From positions 602,501 through 666,500 of the forward strand of contig MCFH01000029.1 of assembly GCA_002104945.1 (NCBI GenBank): a stretch of DNA of 64,000 nt. Reading direction: 5' to 3'. Below the pieces are notes generated by a model. That model was not told the DNA's origin, made no database searches, and worked only from the letters and a program-made list of their open reading frames with translations. Position 1 is the stretch's first letter, and the number at the start of each line of letters is the position of its first letter. Both the position numbers and the translations under genes were made by a program. Shown in pieces: positions 52,501-61,864 of the stretch. Source of the stretch: Piromyces finnis (Eukaryota; Neocallimastigomycota; Neocallimastigomycetes; Neocallimastigales; Neocallimastigaceae).

Positions 52501-54974
52501 AAAGTTTCTGTATCTTGACTATATGTTTCATTATTATTTTCTTTTTCTAAATTATAATTGTAGTCACCAGGTTCTTCTTCTAAAAAACCTACGACTCTTT
52601 TCACTTTAATTTTCCTTGATTTTATGTCGAATATTCTGTATCCTACTGAAGATTCATCATATCCGATAAAGATTCCCTCCTTAGTTTTGTCTTGAAATTT
52701 TGGAATGTTACTGTCATCTAAATAATACACTTTACATCCAAATACTCTTAAATTTTTATAATCAACTTTTCTGTTGTACATTAATTCAAATGGTATTTCA
52801 CCATTAATTCCACTGTGCGGAACTCGATTATGAACATAGTTCGCTGTTTTCACAGCATCTTCCCAAAAGCGACGACATAACCTTGCGTCCATTAACATTG
52901 CAGTAGCAGTTTTTATTAACTTTCCATTGAATCTTTCTGCTCTTCCATTCTGCTCCGGATTTCCAGGGACGGTGAATTGTTGAGTTATTCCATATTCGTT
53001 ACATAACTCCTTGAAGTTATTAGAAGTGAATTCAGTTCCATTATCGCTTCTAAGATATTTTACTTTGGATGATAATTCATTAGTAGTTTTATTCAGCCAA
53101 TTTCCAAATTCTTTGAAAACATCACTTTTATTCTTGACAAATATTACCCATCCATATCGACTGTAATCATCTAAGATACTTAAAAAGTATACGTTGTCAT
53201 GAATTGATGGTGTGATTGGACCTACCAAATCGATGTGTACTAGTTCCAAAACACTTGATGCTCTACTATCTGACCTTTTATGAGGGATTTCTTTCATTTT
53301 GCTTCTCATGCATATTGTACAATTGTGAATATTGTTCTTTTCATCATTATTGTTGAAATTCAGATGCCCTATTCTTCTATGCCAGTATTCACCATTGTTT
53401 CGTACATTATCGCACATTGAGTAATTATTAACTACATTACCTTCTTTGATGTACAAATTGAATACATCATATTCATTTGCTTTAACTTCGTATACATTAT
53501 CTGTTTTCTTATCTTTTATATATGCAAATACATTATTGTTCTTCTCATCAAAGATTATTTGGTAGCCACTTTTAACTAACTTGGCAACAGAAATTAAATT
53601 TCGTTTTACATCTGGGATGTACATTACATCTTCTAATTTTATTGGTTCTTCATTAATAGATCCATTTACTTCACCCATATGTGTTGACTTTGTAGTCGCT
53701 CCATTTGCATAATTGATTGGTTCTACATGTTCAAAAACATTTTTGAGAATTCCTATATCTTTGGTAATATGATTAGAAGCACCAGAATCTAAAGTCCATG
53801 TAGTAAAACTTGTAGGTACATTTTCACAAGATACGTAATTGCATGATTTATTATTACATTCATCATTGTTATTGTCAAATAATGTATTGTAATCAACTGT
53901 AAACAAATCTTGATATCCAACTTCTGGTTCAAAGTCTTCAGTGGTTTGTTTATTTACTATTTCACCTGTTGCTAAAAATGCTTCCTTGCCTTTATTTTTC
54001 TCTTTTCTTAGCCTTCTTGTAACTTCTTCTGAAAGTTCTTTTTGAATACGACATTGTTTTACAGTATGTCCTTTTTGATGACAAAAATAACATGTAATGT
54101 TTTGTTTATTTTTGTTATTCCAATTTCTTTCTTCATTGGACTTTTCTTTTCCTTTATTTGTATTTTTATTATGATTATTACTTTGTTTGTTGCGGTAGTA
54201 TTTAGTACTTTCCTTTCTTTTATCACCTTTGTAACTACCTTCAACACTAAAGATATGTCTAATTCCGAAGGTTTCAGATTTCTCTTTCGGATCAAATTTG
54301 TTCATCTTATCTATCATTCTTGCTGTGTCCTTTTTGCATTCTTCCCAGTCTTCATGCTTAAGGACTGTGACTTTCCTATATTTTTCTGGTAAGGCTTGAT
54401 ACAGTAAACCAATTTTTTCTTCATCATCTATTTTCACATTTAGTTGTTCTAACTTATTAAAGTTGGAATTTAACTTATTTACAAATCTTGAGAAACTTTC
54501 TTTCGGGTCGTATTTTAAGGAGTTTGTTTCCTTAATAAGCCTATTCTTTCTTTCTATTTTATCCCCTAAATAAATGTCTTCTAATAGTTTCCACATTTCG
54601 TAGCTTGTTAAAGACCTATCTTGGATATCTTGTTGGCAGTTTGGGCCTAAAGTATACCTAATTAAAAATTGGATATTCCTATCTGTTTTTAAGTCATCTT
54701 CGGTTACGTTCTTATCATAGTAGGTATTGATTTCAAAAGGTGCCTTTAGATATTCTTCTCCGTCGATATCCATTCCTTCGTCACTTTTGATCTTTGGGGT
54801 TTTGTTTTCATCAACCCAATCTTCAAGACCATAATAATTTAAAATATTCCTCATAAACATTTGCCACGTTATGAAATTTTTATTGTTCAATTCATAAGTG
54901 ACCTTTCCTAGCATAACGGTAGGATCGAATATAGGAATTGATCCAGTATCTCCGTTAGATTTTCTTTTTGACAT
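49521..54974 (-). CDS. Copia gag-pol polyprotein, intact (1817 residues)
   Basis: One uninterrupted frame with the Ty1/copia order. The gag region has a typical copia gag start and a zinc knuckle CYFCHQKGHTVKQC near residue 295. Protease DSGASNHIT is near 396. Integrase follows, with HRRIGH and CTIC in its zinc domain, then catalytic Asp in HIDLVG, RSDNGTEF and PEQNGRAERFN (about 580-680). A Lys/Asn/Glu-rich tract of nearly 500 residues (about 810-1300) comes next. Reverse transcriptase has KARLVARGFTQ, QLDVKAAYL, YGLKQAAREW and the active site YVDDI near 1511. RNase H has FVDSDYGGD and STAEAEYYG. All catalytic signatures are present, so the element looks potentially autonomous. The very long integrase-RT spacer is unusual. 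Confidence 0.96.
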   Translation of the reverse strand: MSKRKSNGDTGSIPIFDPTVMLGKVTYELNNKNFITWQMFMRNILNYYGLEDWVDENKTPKIKSDEGMDIDGEEYLKAPFEINTYYDKNVTEDDLKTDRNIQFLIRYTLGPNCQQDIQDRSLTSYEMWKLLEDIYLGDKIERKNRLIKETNSLKYDPKESFSRFVNKLNSNFNKLEQLNVKIDDEEKIGLLYQALPEKYRKVTVLKHEDWEECKKDTARMIDKMNKFDPKEKSETFGIRHIFSVEGSYKGDKRKESTKYYRNKQSNNHNKNTNKGKEKSNEERNWNNKNKQNITCYFCHQKGHTVKQCRIQKELSEEVTRRLRKEKNKGKEAFLATGEIVNKQTTEDFEPEVGYQDLFTVDYNTLFDNNNDECNNKSCNYVSCENVPTSFTTWTLDSGASNHITKDIGILKNVFEHVEPINYANGATTKSTHMGEVNGSINEEPIKLEDVMYIPDVKRNLISVAKLVKSGYQIIFDEKNNNVFAYIKDKKTDNVYEVKANEYDVFNLYIKEGNVVNNYSMCDNVRNNGEYWHRRIGHLNFNNNDEKNNIHNCTICMRSKMKEIPHKRSDSRASSVLELVHIDLVGPITPSIHDNVYFLSILDDYSRYGWVIFVKNKSDVFKEFGNWLNKTTNELSSKVKYLRSDNGTEFTSNNFKELCNEYGITQQFTVPGNPEQNGRAERFNGKLIKTATAMLMDARLCRRFWEDAVKTANYVHNRVPHSGINGEIPFELMYNRKVDYKNLRVFGCKVYYLDDSNIPKFQDKTKEGIFIGYDESSVGYRIFDIKSRKIKVKRVVGFLEEEPGDYNYNLEKENNNETYSQDTETFQVRNFNYMYDKENENNNNKDKKEKDISNENDKLMNENLETLNDKTSNKEDLKEVNYEEKFRNIEEKLDKLTSLLNKEKNNSSESFMQVCEDTNDSNMNIEDSEEEDLNLLDYIKLKEKKKERLNKNNYQKIEEMEENKEIKISTSMESVSETNKEKENNNDISGSNDGNINNFTLEENNLKYNNLKYNSADETEICEIKEVNIKRNDDKKNKNINSKDNSNISKDNKRNNKYLNAKGNVYFIEENSDIVNKNELIEEVLKTPSEMEINDLTGEIDNNDFLNILSPDIDLGTRKKIDFENIESVKNNINKNNRKEIENNYSNVKVNYKNEEYYKKNYIPINENEIRRNLNKENINIPEEKSKFKNISDEKESNLNNQNKKEYNLRNLKNKNEIKDPINKDKSKKKFFDKKKLLSKQNFLNKRNLNRKLKSNKNFKLNENHPPKEEKFPRKRKLVPSEDVIEEKFSKPHEHEPEKKKIKEVALTIAQIKEPNSYNDIFKRKDKDKWIKAIEAELLNMKERKVFKRIDEVPEDANIIDSRWVFKIKRNSTGEIEKYKARLVARGFTQEYGEDYNETFSPTLKQDSLRILIGIAAINNYKIHQLDVKAAYLYADLKEDIYMKAPEGDKMYKKGLWKLNKALYGLKQAAREWNNNISNTLIELGFQKLVSEPCIFIKTKNNKLVCLVGIYVDDILITGKKEEIDKTIKLIKEKYVITDVGDANFIIGIKVETLKDGYLLHQERYLKDILHKFGLENCRGSKTTTPIKNDEQLNQPFDPTTYRAAIGSLLYLAIGTRPDILFSVTKASRFSQNPTIQNWKNVLQIFKYLKENPHYGIRFERNLNLKIFVDSDYGGDEETRKSTTGFVFLLGNGPTSWYSKLQKCVSTSTAEAEYYGLCECSKQALWYRNIFSELKIKEECLKINIDNQATIYNANNETINPKSKHIDIKYHKVRELIKENKISLEYIKSEENLADGFTKYLNKNKMKIFRDSLLYKYK

Positions 54975-55023
54975 ATTAAAAAAAAAACTTACTTAAATAT
55001 AAGAGCAATTGAGACTCTTAATC

Positions 55024-55258
55024 TGTCAGATAAATTTAGTTTACACTTAAATTTATTTATAAAACTATTTGGGTTTTTATAATCTTTTATTTATTTATAT
55101 TTATTTTATAATATAAATATTGTAACTTTCTTAAAATCTTTTTATTAAAAAATAACCAAAGAATAAAAATGTAGTACAATATTAATTTATAATTTTATAA
55201 AATACAAATACATAAAAAATACATAAAATATTATTTTGGAATGTATTTTATTTTCACA
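55024..55258 (-). repeat. 5' LTR of the copia element
   Basis: 235 bp, identical to 49264-49498. As the upstream LTR of a minus-strand element it should contain the promoter. Confidence 0.95.
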
Positions 55259-55263
55259 GATAA
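55259..55263. repeat. Target-site duplication, right copy (copia)
   Basis: GATAA, matching 49259-49263. Confidence 0.93.
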
Positions 55264-56421
55264 TTTTACTTTAGACATATTAAAATCACCAACAAGAATC
55301 GATGGATGGGATGAATGAGTTTGTAACCACAAGCGAACTTCTAACTTTGCATGATCAACATAGATGTTGTGATGACTATGAGGCACATAAACATTTCCAA
55401 TCGAGCATTTGAATCTATTCCAGAGACTAAAAGTATAAATAGAAATAATATACTTTCCAGAGAAGTTTTCAAGTGAGGCTTGACACGAATTGTGAAAACC
55501 TAAATATAAACCTCTCATTCCTGGAACTGATTCGTCAGCTTTCTTGAAAAAGTGTCTATAGTTTCGCAAAGTAACACGACAAGGATAATCTGTATTCGAT
55601 CCAGAACCATTACCAGTTTCTTGGAAACATAAGAATAATGGTTTGAAAATAGCTGTGAAATAGCTAATACTATCTCTCTTTTCGTGATTCCACCCATTGG
55701 TGTTCCAACTAAGACAAAAAGAAAAGTTATCAGGCTTGTTGGATGAGGAAGAATCGTTGCTATTATTATTATTATTAAAGTCATCGTTATTAATGGATGA
55801 TGCATCAGAGGAATAAGTAGAACTATTATTAGATGGCTGTGAAACTGAAGAACTATCAACTATTGAACTGTTATCAGAGTTGATAGAACTATTAGAATTA
55901 ATTGTTGAATGTTGAGATTGAAATTGTATTTGCTGTAGATCTGGAATATTTTCATGATGGGAAACTTGTTGAAGATCTTGTTGAAGATCGGATTGTTGAT
56001 GAGATTGTTGAACTGATTGTTGAAATGATTGTTGAATAGAATGTTGATGTTTATTAGAAACTAAAATTTTACGTTTGAGAGTGGAAAAAGTGTATTTGTG
56101 ATTCCTTCTACTACGAGCTGAAAAGGAAATTGAGGTAACTGAAAGTTTCTTCTTTAACATGTGTAAGATTTTAATACAATCTTTTGATGAACCATGAACC
56201 TTGACTAAGAAAAAGTGATCATTGAAAGTCTGAAAATATTTAACACTAATAACTGAATTAAATTTATCTTCTAGAATAACCTCGAGTTTTTCCCATAGCA
56301 TATTTACTGACCATGATCGAATACCACGGATAAAGAAGGAGCGAATATCATCTAAGGGGATACCATAAGACCGGGTACCACGTCTGATATAATTCTTGTC
56401 TTTAATATAAAGGACTGACAT
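55264..56421 (-). pseudogene. LINE A N-terminal and endonuclease portion (5' half of split ORF)
   Basis: The frame starts at ATG 56421 and reads about 386 codons before entering the copia LTR, where it ends within a few codons. The first 110 residues are a basic and hydrophobic domain (MSVLYIKDKNYIRRG; HFFLVKVHGS) that could be an RRM-like nucleic-acid-binding fold. Next is a Gln/Ser-rich linker at about 125-175 and a Ser/Asn-rich tract. The endonuclease begins at LSWNTNGWNHEKRDS and continues through CFQETGN to LVGDFNMSK, where the insertion lies. Copy B lacks the first 173 or so residues, so A is the only place in the window showing the LINE N-terminus. Confidence 0.85.
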
Positions 56422-57067
56422 GATAATAAATTCTAATTAAAAATATTGAATATAAAATAAATACTAATAAAAATTATAAATATAACGTATATGGAAAAAA
56501 AATCTGTCTCTCTCTCTCTTCTTAAAAGTACTGGATAGTACAAAAATTGTTACGATGCTTTGTTTAAAGTTTCTTTTTTTTTTGAATTCTAGTTGTAAAT
56601 TTTCTTTAAAAATTCTAGTTTTGGTTTGTTGTTAGTAAATTCGAATCGCTTTTTGACACTAAACTTGTTTGACTTTACTTTTCATTAAATATTTAAATTG
56701 GTAAAAAATTTGAATCAAGAATGTCGACACCAGAAAGCTTGTGAATAGTATTTTTACATGATGTAGAGTGAATCAGTCTCTTACAAGAAACAATACAACA
56801 ATAGCTACATGAATATAAAAGTACAATGCAAATGCTAAAGTTGACTACATTGGATTCTTACAAGAGAAGAGTAGTACTACATGAATACATGAATAAAAGA
56901 AAAAAATACAGCAACAAAATGTATTACTCTTCTAATTAAATACTATACAAACTTACCTGAATATCAAACATTCAACTTATTCATCAAATACTTAATTCGA
57001 TGAATAAAATGTTTTTTAATCGCTCAGTACAATGAGCTTAGTCCTAATAATTTTCCCTTAAAGACTA
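56422..57067 (-). other. Probable 5' UTR of LINE A
   Basis: Less A/T-rich than intergenic DNA, with a (CT)n stretch near 56505-56520 and no coding potential. It lies between the LINE start codon and the 123-bp tandem repeat. A weak third copy of the repeat (CTCAGTACAATGAGC near 57024-57038) is recognisable. I infer 5' UTR from position only. Confidence 0.5.
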
Positions 57068-57315
57068 ACCAAGCATCCATTGCGCAATGCTTGGATTTAA
57101 TTCTTTCTACTCTCTCAGTACCATGAGCATGAGTAGACCCCCTTGATAAACTCCATTATTAAATAAATGAAGGCACGTTCCTAAGAGGGCACCAAGCATC
57201 CATTGCGCAATACTTGGATTTAATTCTTTCTACTCTCTCAGTACCATGAGCATGAGTAGACCCCCTTGAGAAACTACATTTATTAAATAAATGAAGGCAC
57301 GTTCCCAAGAGGGTA
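57068..57315. repeat. Tandem repeat, two copies of a 123-bp unit
   Basis: Units begin at 57068 and 57191 with ACCAAGCATCCATTGCGCAA and end in AGAGGG. They differ at only a few positions. Each contains an inverted pair CCAAGCAT / ATGCTTGG (one mismatch in the second unit) and the segment CTCTCAGTACCATGAGCATG. Immediately upstream of a LINE, the arrangement resembles promoter monomers of some mammalian L1 elements. Confidence 0.9.
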
Positions 57316-57534
57316 TTAACTCTTCTTAGCATCTTTTTTAAGCATCCTCTTGTTGGAGCACAAATAACTATATCATCTGCAAAAAGTCCACCACAGCATC
57401 GAGTGTCACCTAAACTGACTCCTAGATCTTCGCACTCTTTAAATATATCATTAATAAAGAGATCAAAGAGAATAGGAGAAAGTGGGCAACCCTGACGGAC
57501 TCCTTTCTTCACATCAAAAGATTTCGAGAATTGC
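57316..57534 (-). pseudogene. LINE fragment C (reverse transcriptase core)
   Basis: A 219-bp relic that encodes the RT stretch from the FSKSFDVKKG region through VRQGCPLSPILF to FADDIVICAP and KKMLRR, close to copy B at the DNA level. It is out of order relative to fragment D on the other side of copy B, so this is rearranged older LINE sequence or a template-switch product. Confidence 0.85.
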
Positions 57535-57544
57535 TAAATGTTGA

Positions 57545-57547
<3 letters not shown>
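57535..57547. repeat. Target-site duplication, left copy (LINE B)
   Basis: TAAATGTTGAATA, repeated at 61852-61864; flanks the poly-A end of copy B. Confidence 0.9.
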
Positions 57548-57622
<75 letters not shown>

Positions 57623-60600
57623 GGCATCAAATATTTTAAACTTTATTATTAATTTAATTAAAATTATAATACATGTAATATAAAAATTAAAATAAAATAA
57701 AAATAAAAAAAATATGTTTAAATAAACACAAATGAATAAAAATTGGGTATAATGTATTCTAGTAATTTTAATTAAAGTAAGAAAGCCACTATCATACTAA
57801 AGTATAATAATTGTATTTGACTTCCAATGGGACACCGAGCCAAAGATCAAAAATTTTGTCATGGAACAAAATTATGATCTCCATTGGTTGCGCTGGCCCT
57901 CCTGGCCTGTCTTACTGTTTCTTCAGCATTGACGCTCTTGGATGTTGCTTCAAACCTTTTGAACATTGACCATTGCTGGCCAATAGCAAAAGGCATGATT
58001 TTGGTTAGAAGTTCCGCGGTTACCGTCAAGAATGGTGTTCCTTCGTTAGTATCAGATTGAATCTGACGCTTACAAAGTTCTTTCCATTCCCTTGAATTGT
58101 AATTAATATTGTTAAAACTTCTTCCCCCAAGAAGGAATTTAAATATTTTACTGCACACACTAGAATAATCATACACATTAATATTCACCGGATTATTAGA
58201 ACTATTACTATCATTAACTAAATTACTATCTAAATTAGAATTATTATCTTCACTATTGCTATCATTACTAATATTATTATTTCTATTATTGTTATTATTA
58301 CTATTGTTACTATTACTATTGTTACTATTACTATTGTTATTACTACTATTGTTACTATTACTATTAATGTTATTACTATCTCTACTGATATTATCAATTT
58401 CATTATTATTGATAGGACTATTGGAATTACGTTGACTGAAAAAATTTAATAGCTGGACTATGGAATCATAATGTTTAATACGGATATCTCTAAATGTTGG
58501 ACAATCTAATAACCAATGTTTAATACTTTGATCTCCACACTTGCAACATGGACAGTAGTTAGGACAAACTGGATCAACAAATTTGGCAGCTTTGGCAACT
58601 CTAGCATCCAACTTGTATCCGCTTCTTGCTTTCAATAGCCAGTAGAAGCCATAGGCAAACTCTGGGTACTCATAACATAATTTAATAAAATCTATAGTTT
58701 CAATAAATTTATTATCATCATAATATTGCGCTTTGATTGAATTCCCTTTGAGATCTTTCCAATAAAAGTTTTTAACTGCTTTAACATCTCCATGTTTCTT
58801 TAATTTTTTATCAAGTGTCCTACTTGATTTGCACCACGTGTATTTTCTAAATTTAGGAATGTAATTGACAAGGTGTGAGATAATACAATTTGAGTTTTTC
58901 CATTTGTTAAAACATCTAACCTGAGCTAACGCACATTTGGCTGACAGTGGAGGAATATTCAAATCTTTTGAAATAGAGTATAAAGATATAAACGATACAG
59001 CTTTATGAACTCCGGCAACCCATCGTATTCCTTTGTTAACATGCTTCTGAGCAATTCTAGACCTAGCTTTGTTGGATCCAAGTAATGGTGCAAAGTATGA
59101 AACTCTGCTAATCACTTGTGAGTTAAGTACTAGTTTTTTGAAAGGAATAGGAATATTAGGATTTCTTAAGAATTTACTGACTGAGAAAAGCCCTTTCAAA
59201 ACCTTGTTATTAAGAGCTTTAATTACTGGTTTAAGGGACAGATTCTTATCAAATGGAACACCAAGATAAGTATAGCAATCAGTAGTTGGAATGGGTTGTC
59301 CTGCTAAGTAAAATGTTGGATCTCTCTTGTTCTGATTTTCTATTGATTCAGGACGAATCACCATCGTTGAACATTTCTGGATACCAAATTCCATTTCATT
59401 ATACAAGGCCCATTCATTAACTCTTCTAAGCATCTTTTTTAAGCATCCTCTTGTTGGAGCACAAATAACTATATCATCTGCAAAAAGTCCACCACAGCAT
59501 CGAGTGTCACCTAAACTGACTCCTAGATCTTCGCACTCTCTAAATATATCATTAATAAAGAGATTAAAGAGAATAGGAGAAAGAGGGCAACCTTGACGGA
59601 CTCCTTTCTTCACATCAAAAGATTTCGAGAATTGTCCATCTAATTTGACATTAGCCTTAGATGTTAAATATAAATTTTTGATAAATTGTAGACTCTTACC
59701 TCGGATTCCTAAACAATCTAATTTATGGAGAATATTACCGATTGGGACTGAATCGTATGCTTTCCTGAGATCTAAAAAGGCCAAATATGTCTCTTTATTA
59801 TCTAATTGACGTCTACGGCATATTTCTTGGATTGAAATGAAAAGACTAATACTTTCTTCCTTTTTTCGAAAACCAAATTGTTCAGGTCTAATGAAATTAT
59901 TCTTTAAACCATATTCTGAGATTCTAGTGGTGACAATTTTGGAGATCAACTTAATACCATTATTGATAAGTGATATACCTCGATAGTTATCACAATCTGT
60001 CAAATCTCCCTTCTTAGGAATAGAAACAATACTGGATTCATTCCATGAGTTGGGGAAATCTCCATCCCAAATACGGTTGAATAATTTAAGAATAAAATTT
60101 AAACCATGAGCATCATTATCTGAAGTAGCATTACCAGAAGAATTATTATCTGTAGCATTATTAGAATCATTACTTGATGGAACTAATGCTTTGTAAAATT
60201 CAATTGGAATACCATCCGGACCTGATGCTTTATAATTTGGAGTAGTGAGGATAGCTGACTTGACTTCATCAATACTAATATCTTGGTTGATATCCCACTC
60301 ATCAAGCATAGGAAGTGAAAAACGTTTATTCGTTGGTTCTTCATACCAATGCTCCAAATCAAGACTTACACCACTTGGGTCTGATGCAAGATTTTCGAAA
60401 TGATCATGCCACACATCTAGTTGTTCTTCTGTAGCAACAACTAATTCTCCATTTTTATTTTTAATTGGTTGAGCAATAAAGAAAGAATCTTTTCCAATTT
60501 TTGCAGTTTTCTTGATCCATTTCCAGGCCTTCTTAGGATTATGACTCTTCATATACTCACATCCTGTTTTAATCCAATGAAGATATTCTTGCTTCCTAAA

Positions 60601-61852
60601 TTCATTACATCTTTTGTGGATGTAATCAATGAGTTTACGGTAGATTTTAATTCTTTTAATAAATTCATCTATATCATAAATTCTTTCTTTTTTAAATCTC
60701 TTATACAACTTCATTTTGATTTTTTGAAGATTAAAAATTTGTTGTGAAATATGAAATGAAGACTTTATAACATTATTTGCTGAAGTAATACTGAGCTCGT
60801 CTGCAATTGAAAAAGCAGTTGAAGTAAACTCTTTGGAAAGTTCATCTGTAGAAACATTAGGATCGTTGAATTTTGCTGAAAGTATTTGGAATTTATTATG
60901 ACTGAGAATAGATTCCTTTTCCTCAATACATTTTAATCTATTCCATTTCAGAATTTTCTTAGGAACATTAAAGTCATTAGAAAAATCTTCCATAGGAATA
61001 ATTTTACCATTAATAAGAAGTGGCTTATGGTCTGACACAGGATAAAAATTATTTATAAATGATCCTGAGTGAATAAGATCTTTCATCTTCGAATTGATAA
61101 GAGCATGGTCAATGTCGGAAGATTGATCACCTCGAGTCCAAGAGATAGTAGACCCTCTAAGCGGAAGAATTTCCCAATCTCCTAATCCATTAGTTGATAA
61201 CCAGTTGGATAATTTTACTTTAGACATATTAAAATCACCAACAAGAATCGATGGATGGGATGAATGAGTTTGTAACCACAAGCGAACTTCTAACTTTGCA
61301 TGATCAACATAGATGTTGTGATGACTATGAGGCATATAAACATTTCCAATCGAGCATTTGAATCTATTCCAGAGACTAAAAGTATAAATAGAAATAATAT
61401 ACTTTCCAGAGAAGTTTTCAAGTGAGGCTTGACACGAATTGTGAAAACCTAAATATAAACCTCTCATTCCTGGAACTGATTCGTCAGCTTTCTTGAAAAA
61501 GTGTCTATAGTTTCGCAAAGTAACACGACAAGGATAATCTGTATTCGATCCAGAACCATTACCAGTTTCTTGGAAACATAAAAATAATGGTTTGAAAATA
61601 GCTGTGAAATAGCTAATACTATCTCTCTTTTCGTGATTCCACCCATTGGTGTTCCAACTAAGACAAAAAGAAAAGTTATCAGGCTTGTTGGATGAGGAAG
61701 AATCGTTGCTATTATTATTATTATTAAAGTCATCGTTATTAATGGATGATGCATCAGAGGAATAAGTAGAACTATTACTAGATGGCTGTGAAACTGAAGA
61801 ACTATCAACTATTGAACTGTTATCAGAGTTGATAGAGCTATTAGAATTAATT
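57548..61852 (-). mobile_element. LINE copy B, 5'-truncated, with long poly-A tail
   Basis: A minus-strand LINE bounded by perfect 13-bp direct repeats. The 3' end is a 72-nt poly-A (T run at 57548-57619), and the 3' UTR closely matches that of copy A. The 5' end stops abruptly within the Ser/Asn-rich linker of the ORF (61851), the usual outcome of incomplete target-primed reverse transcription. Copy B carries the uninterrupted sequence across the site where copia entered copy A. The pure, long poly-A and open frame point to a recent insertion. Confidence 0.94.
57859..61851 (-). CDS. LINE B endonuclease-reverse transcriptase, N-terminally truncated, otherwise open
   Basis: About 1,330 codons remain open from the truncation point at 61851 to the stop at 57859; no start codon belongs to the element here. 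Domains in order: Ser/Asn linker; APE endonuclease from LSWNTNGWNHEK through CFQETGN, LVGDFNMS and SDIDHALIN to VSDHKPLLI; reverse transcriptase with ASGPDGIPIEFYKAL, PKKGDL, FLDLRKAYDSVP, GCPLSPILFNLFIND and FADDIVICAP; thumb region; CCHC-type finger CPCCKCGDQSIKHWLLDC; Asn/Ser-rich tract; and the C-terminal EETVRQARRASATNG, whose DNA is shared with the SINE. Compared with copy A it lacks the nonsense codon. It probably cannot be expressed without a promoter and start. Confidence 0.92.
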   Translation of the reverse strand: MNSNSSINSDNSSIVDSSSVSQPSSNSSTYSSDASSINNDDFNNNNNSNDSSSSNKPDNFSFCLSWNTNGWNHEKRDSISYFTAIFKPLFLCFQETGNGSGSNTDYPCRVTLRNYRHFFKKADESVPGMRGLYLGFHNSCQASLENFSGKYIISIYTFSLWNRFKCSIGNVYMPHSHHNIYVDHAKLEVRLWLQTHSSHPSILVGDFNMSKVKLSNWLSTNGLGDWEILPLRGSTISWTRGDQSSDIDHALINSKMKDLIHSGSFINNFYPVSDHKPLLINGKIIPMEDFSNDFNVPKKILKWNRLKCIEEKESILSHNKFQILSAKFNDPNVSTDELSKEFTSTAFSIADELSITSANNVIKSSFHISQQIFNLQKIKMKLYKRFKKERIYDIDEFIKRIKIYRKLIDYIHKRCNEFRKQEYLHWIKTGCEYMKSHNPKKAWKWIKKTAKIGKDSFFIAQPIKNKNGELVVATEEQLDVWHDHFENLASDPSGVSLDLEHWYEEPTNKRFSLPMLDEWDINQDISIDEVKSAILTTPNYKASGPDGIPIEFYKALVPSSNDSNNATDNNSSGNATSDNDAHGLNFILKLFNRIWDGDFPNSWNESSIVSIPKKGDLTDCDNYRGISLINNGIKLISKIVTTRISEYGLKNNFIRPEQFGFRKKEESISLFISIQEICRRRQLDNKETYLAFLDLRKAYDSVPIGNILHKLDCLGIRGKSLQFIKNLYLTSKANVKLDGQFSKSFDVKKGVRQGCPLSPILFNLFINDIFRECEDLGVSLGDTRCCGGLFADDIVICAPTRGCLKKMLRRVNEWALYNEMEFGIQKCSTMVIRPESIENQNKRDPTFYLAGQPIPTTDCYTYLGVPFDKNLSLKPVIKALNNKVLKGLFSVSKFLRNPNIPIPFKKLVLNSQVISRVSYFAPLLGSNKARSRIAQKHVNKGIRWVAGVHKAVSFISLYSISKDLNIPPLSAKCALAQVRCFNKWKNSNCIISHLVNYIPKFRKYTWCKSSRTLDKKLKKHGDVKAVKNFYWKDLKGNSIKAQYYDDNKFIETIDFIKLCYEYPEFAYGFYWLLKARSGYKLDARVAKAAKFVDPVCPNYCPCCKCGDQSIKHWLLDCPTFRDIRIKHYDSIVQLLNFFSQRNSNSPINNNEIDNISRDSNNINSNSNNSSNNNSNSNNSNSNNSNNNNNRNNNISNDSNSEDNNSNLDSNLVNDSNSSNNPVNINVYDYSSVCSKIFKFLLGGRSFNNINYNSREWKELCKRQIQSDTNEGTPFLTVTAELLTKIMPFAIGQQWSMFKRFEATSKSVNAEETVRQARRASATNGDHNFVP

Positions 61853-61864
61853 AAATGTTGAATA
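61852..61864. repeat. Target-site duplication, right copy (LINE B)
   Basis: TAAATGTTGAATA, matching 57535-57547. The first T overlaps the LINE end by microhomology. Confidence 0.9.

Larger units (their letters stand above)
49264..55258 (-). mobile_element. Complete Ty1/copia LTR retrotransposon nested in LINE A
   Basis: A 5,995-bp element bounded by two 235-bp LTRs that begin TG and end CA and appear identical over their whole length by direct comparison. It is flanked by a 5-bp duplication GATAA, normal for this superfamily. The gag-pol frame is intact, and a purine-rich tract precedes the 3' LTR. The 21 bases after the 5' LTR (from 55023 downward) do not match a primer-binding site that I can name. 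Identical LTRs mean that the insertion is very recent. It interrupts the endonuclease domain of the LINE frame. Confidence 0.96.
45639..57315 (-). mobile_element. LINE (non-LTR retrotransposon) copy A, split by a copia element
   Basis: On the minus strand the order is a possible 5' UTR with tandem repeats (about 57315-56422), a single long frame starting at ATG 56421, the copia insertion (55258-49264), the rest of the frame, a 3' UTR and a short poly-A (11 T on the plus strand at 45639-45649). Without the insertion, the element would be about 5.7 kb. The 5' limit is uncertain because no target-site duplication was recognised. One long frame combining an N-terminal domain, an apurinic endonuclease, a reverse transcriptase and a CCHC finger places it among APE-type LINEs; clade (L1-like or Jockey/I-like) is not resolved. 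Coding parts differ from copy B by only a small percentage. Confidence 0.85.

Noticed and set aside
54042-54392. 116-codon plus-strand hydrophobic frame
   Set aside because: Antisense to copia gag-pol; the hydrophobicity reflects the A-rich Lys/Glu codons of the opposite strand.
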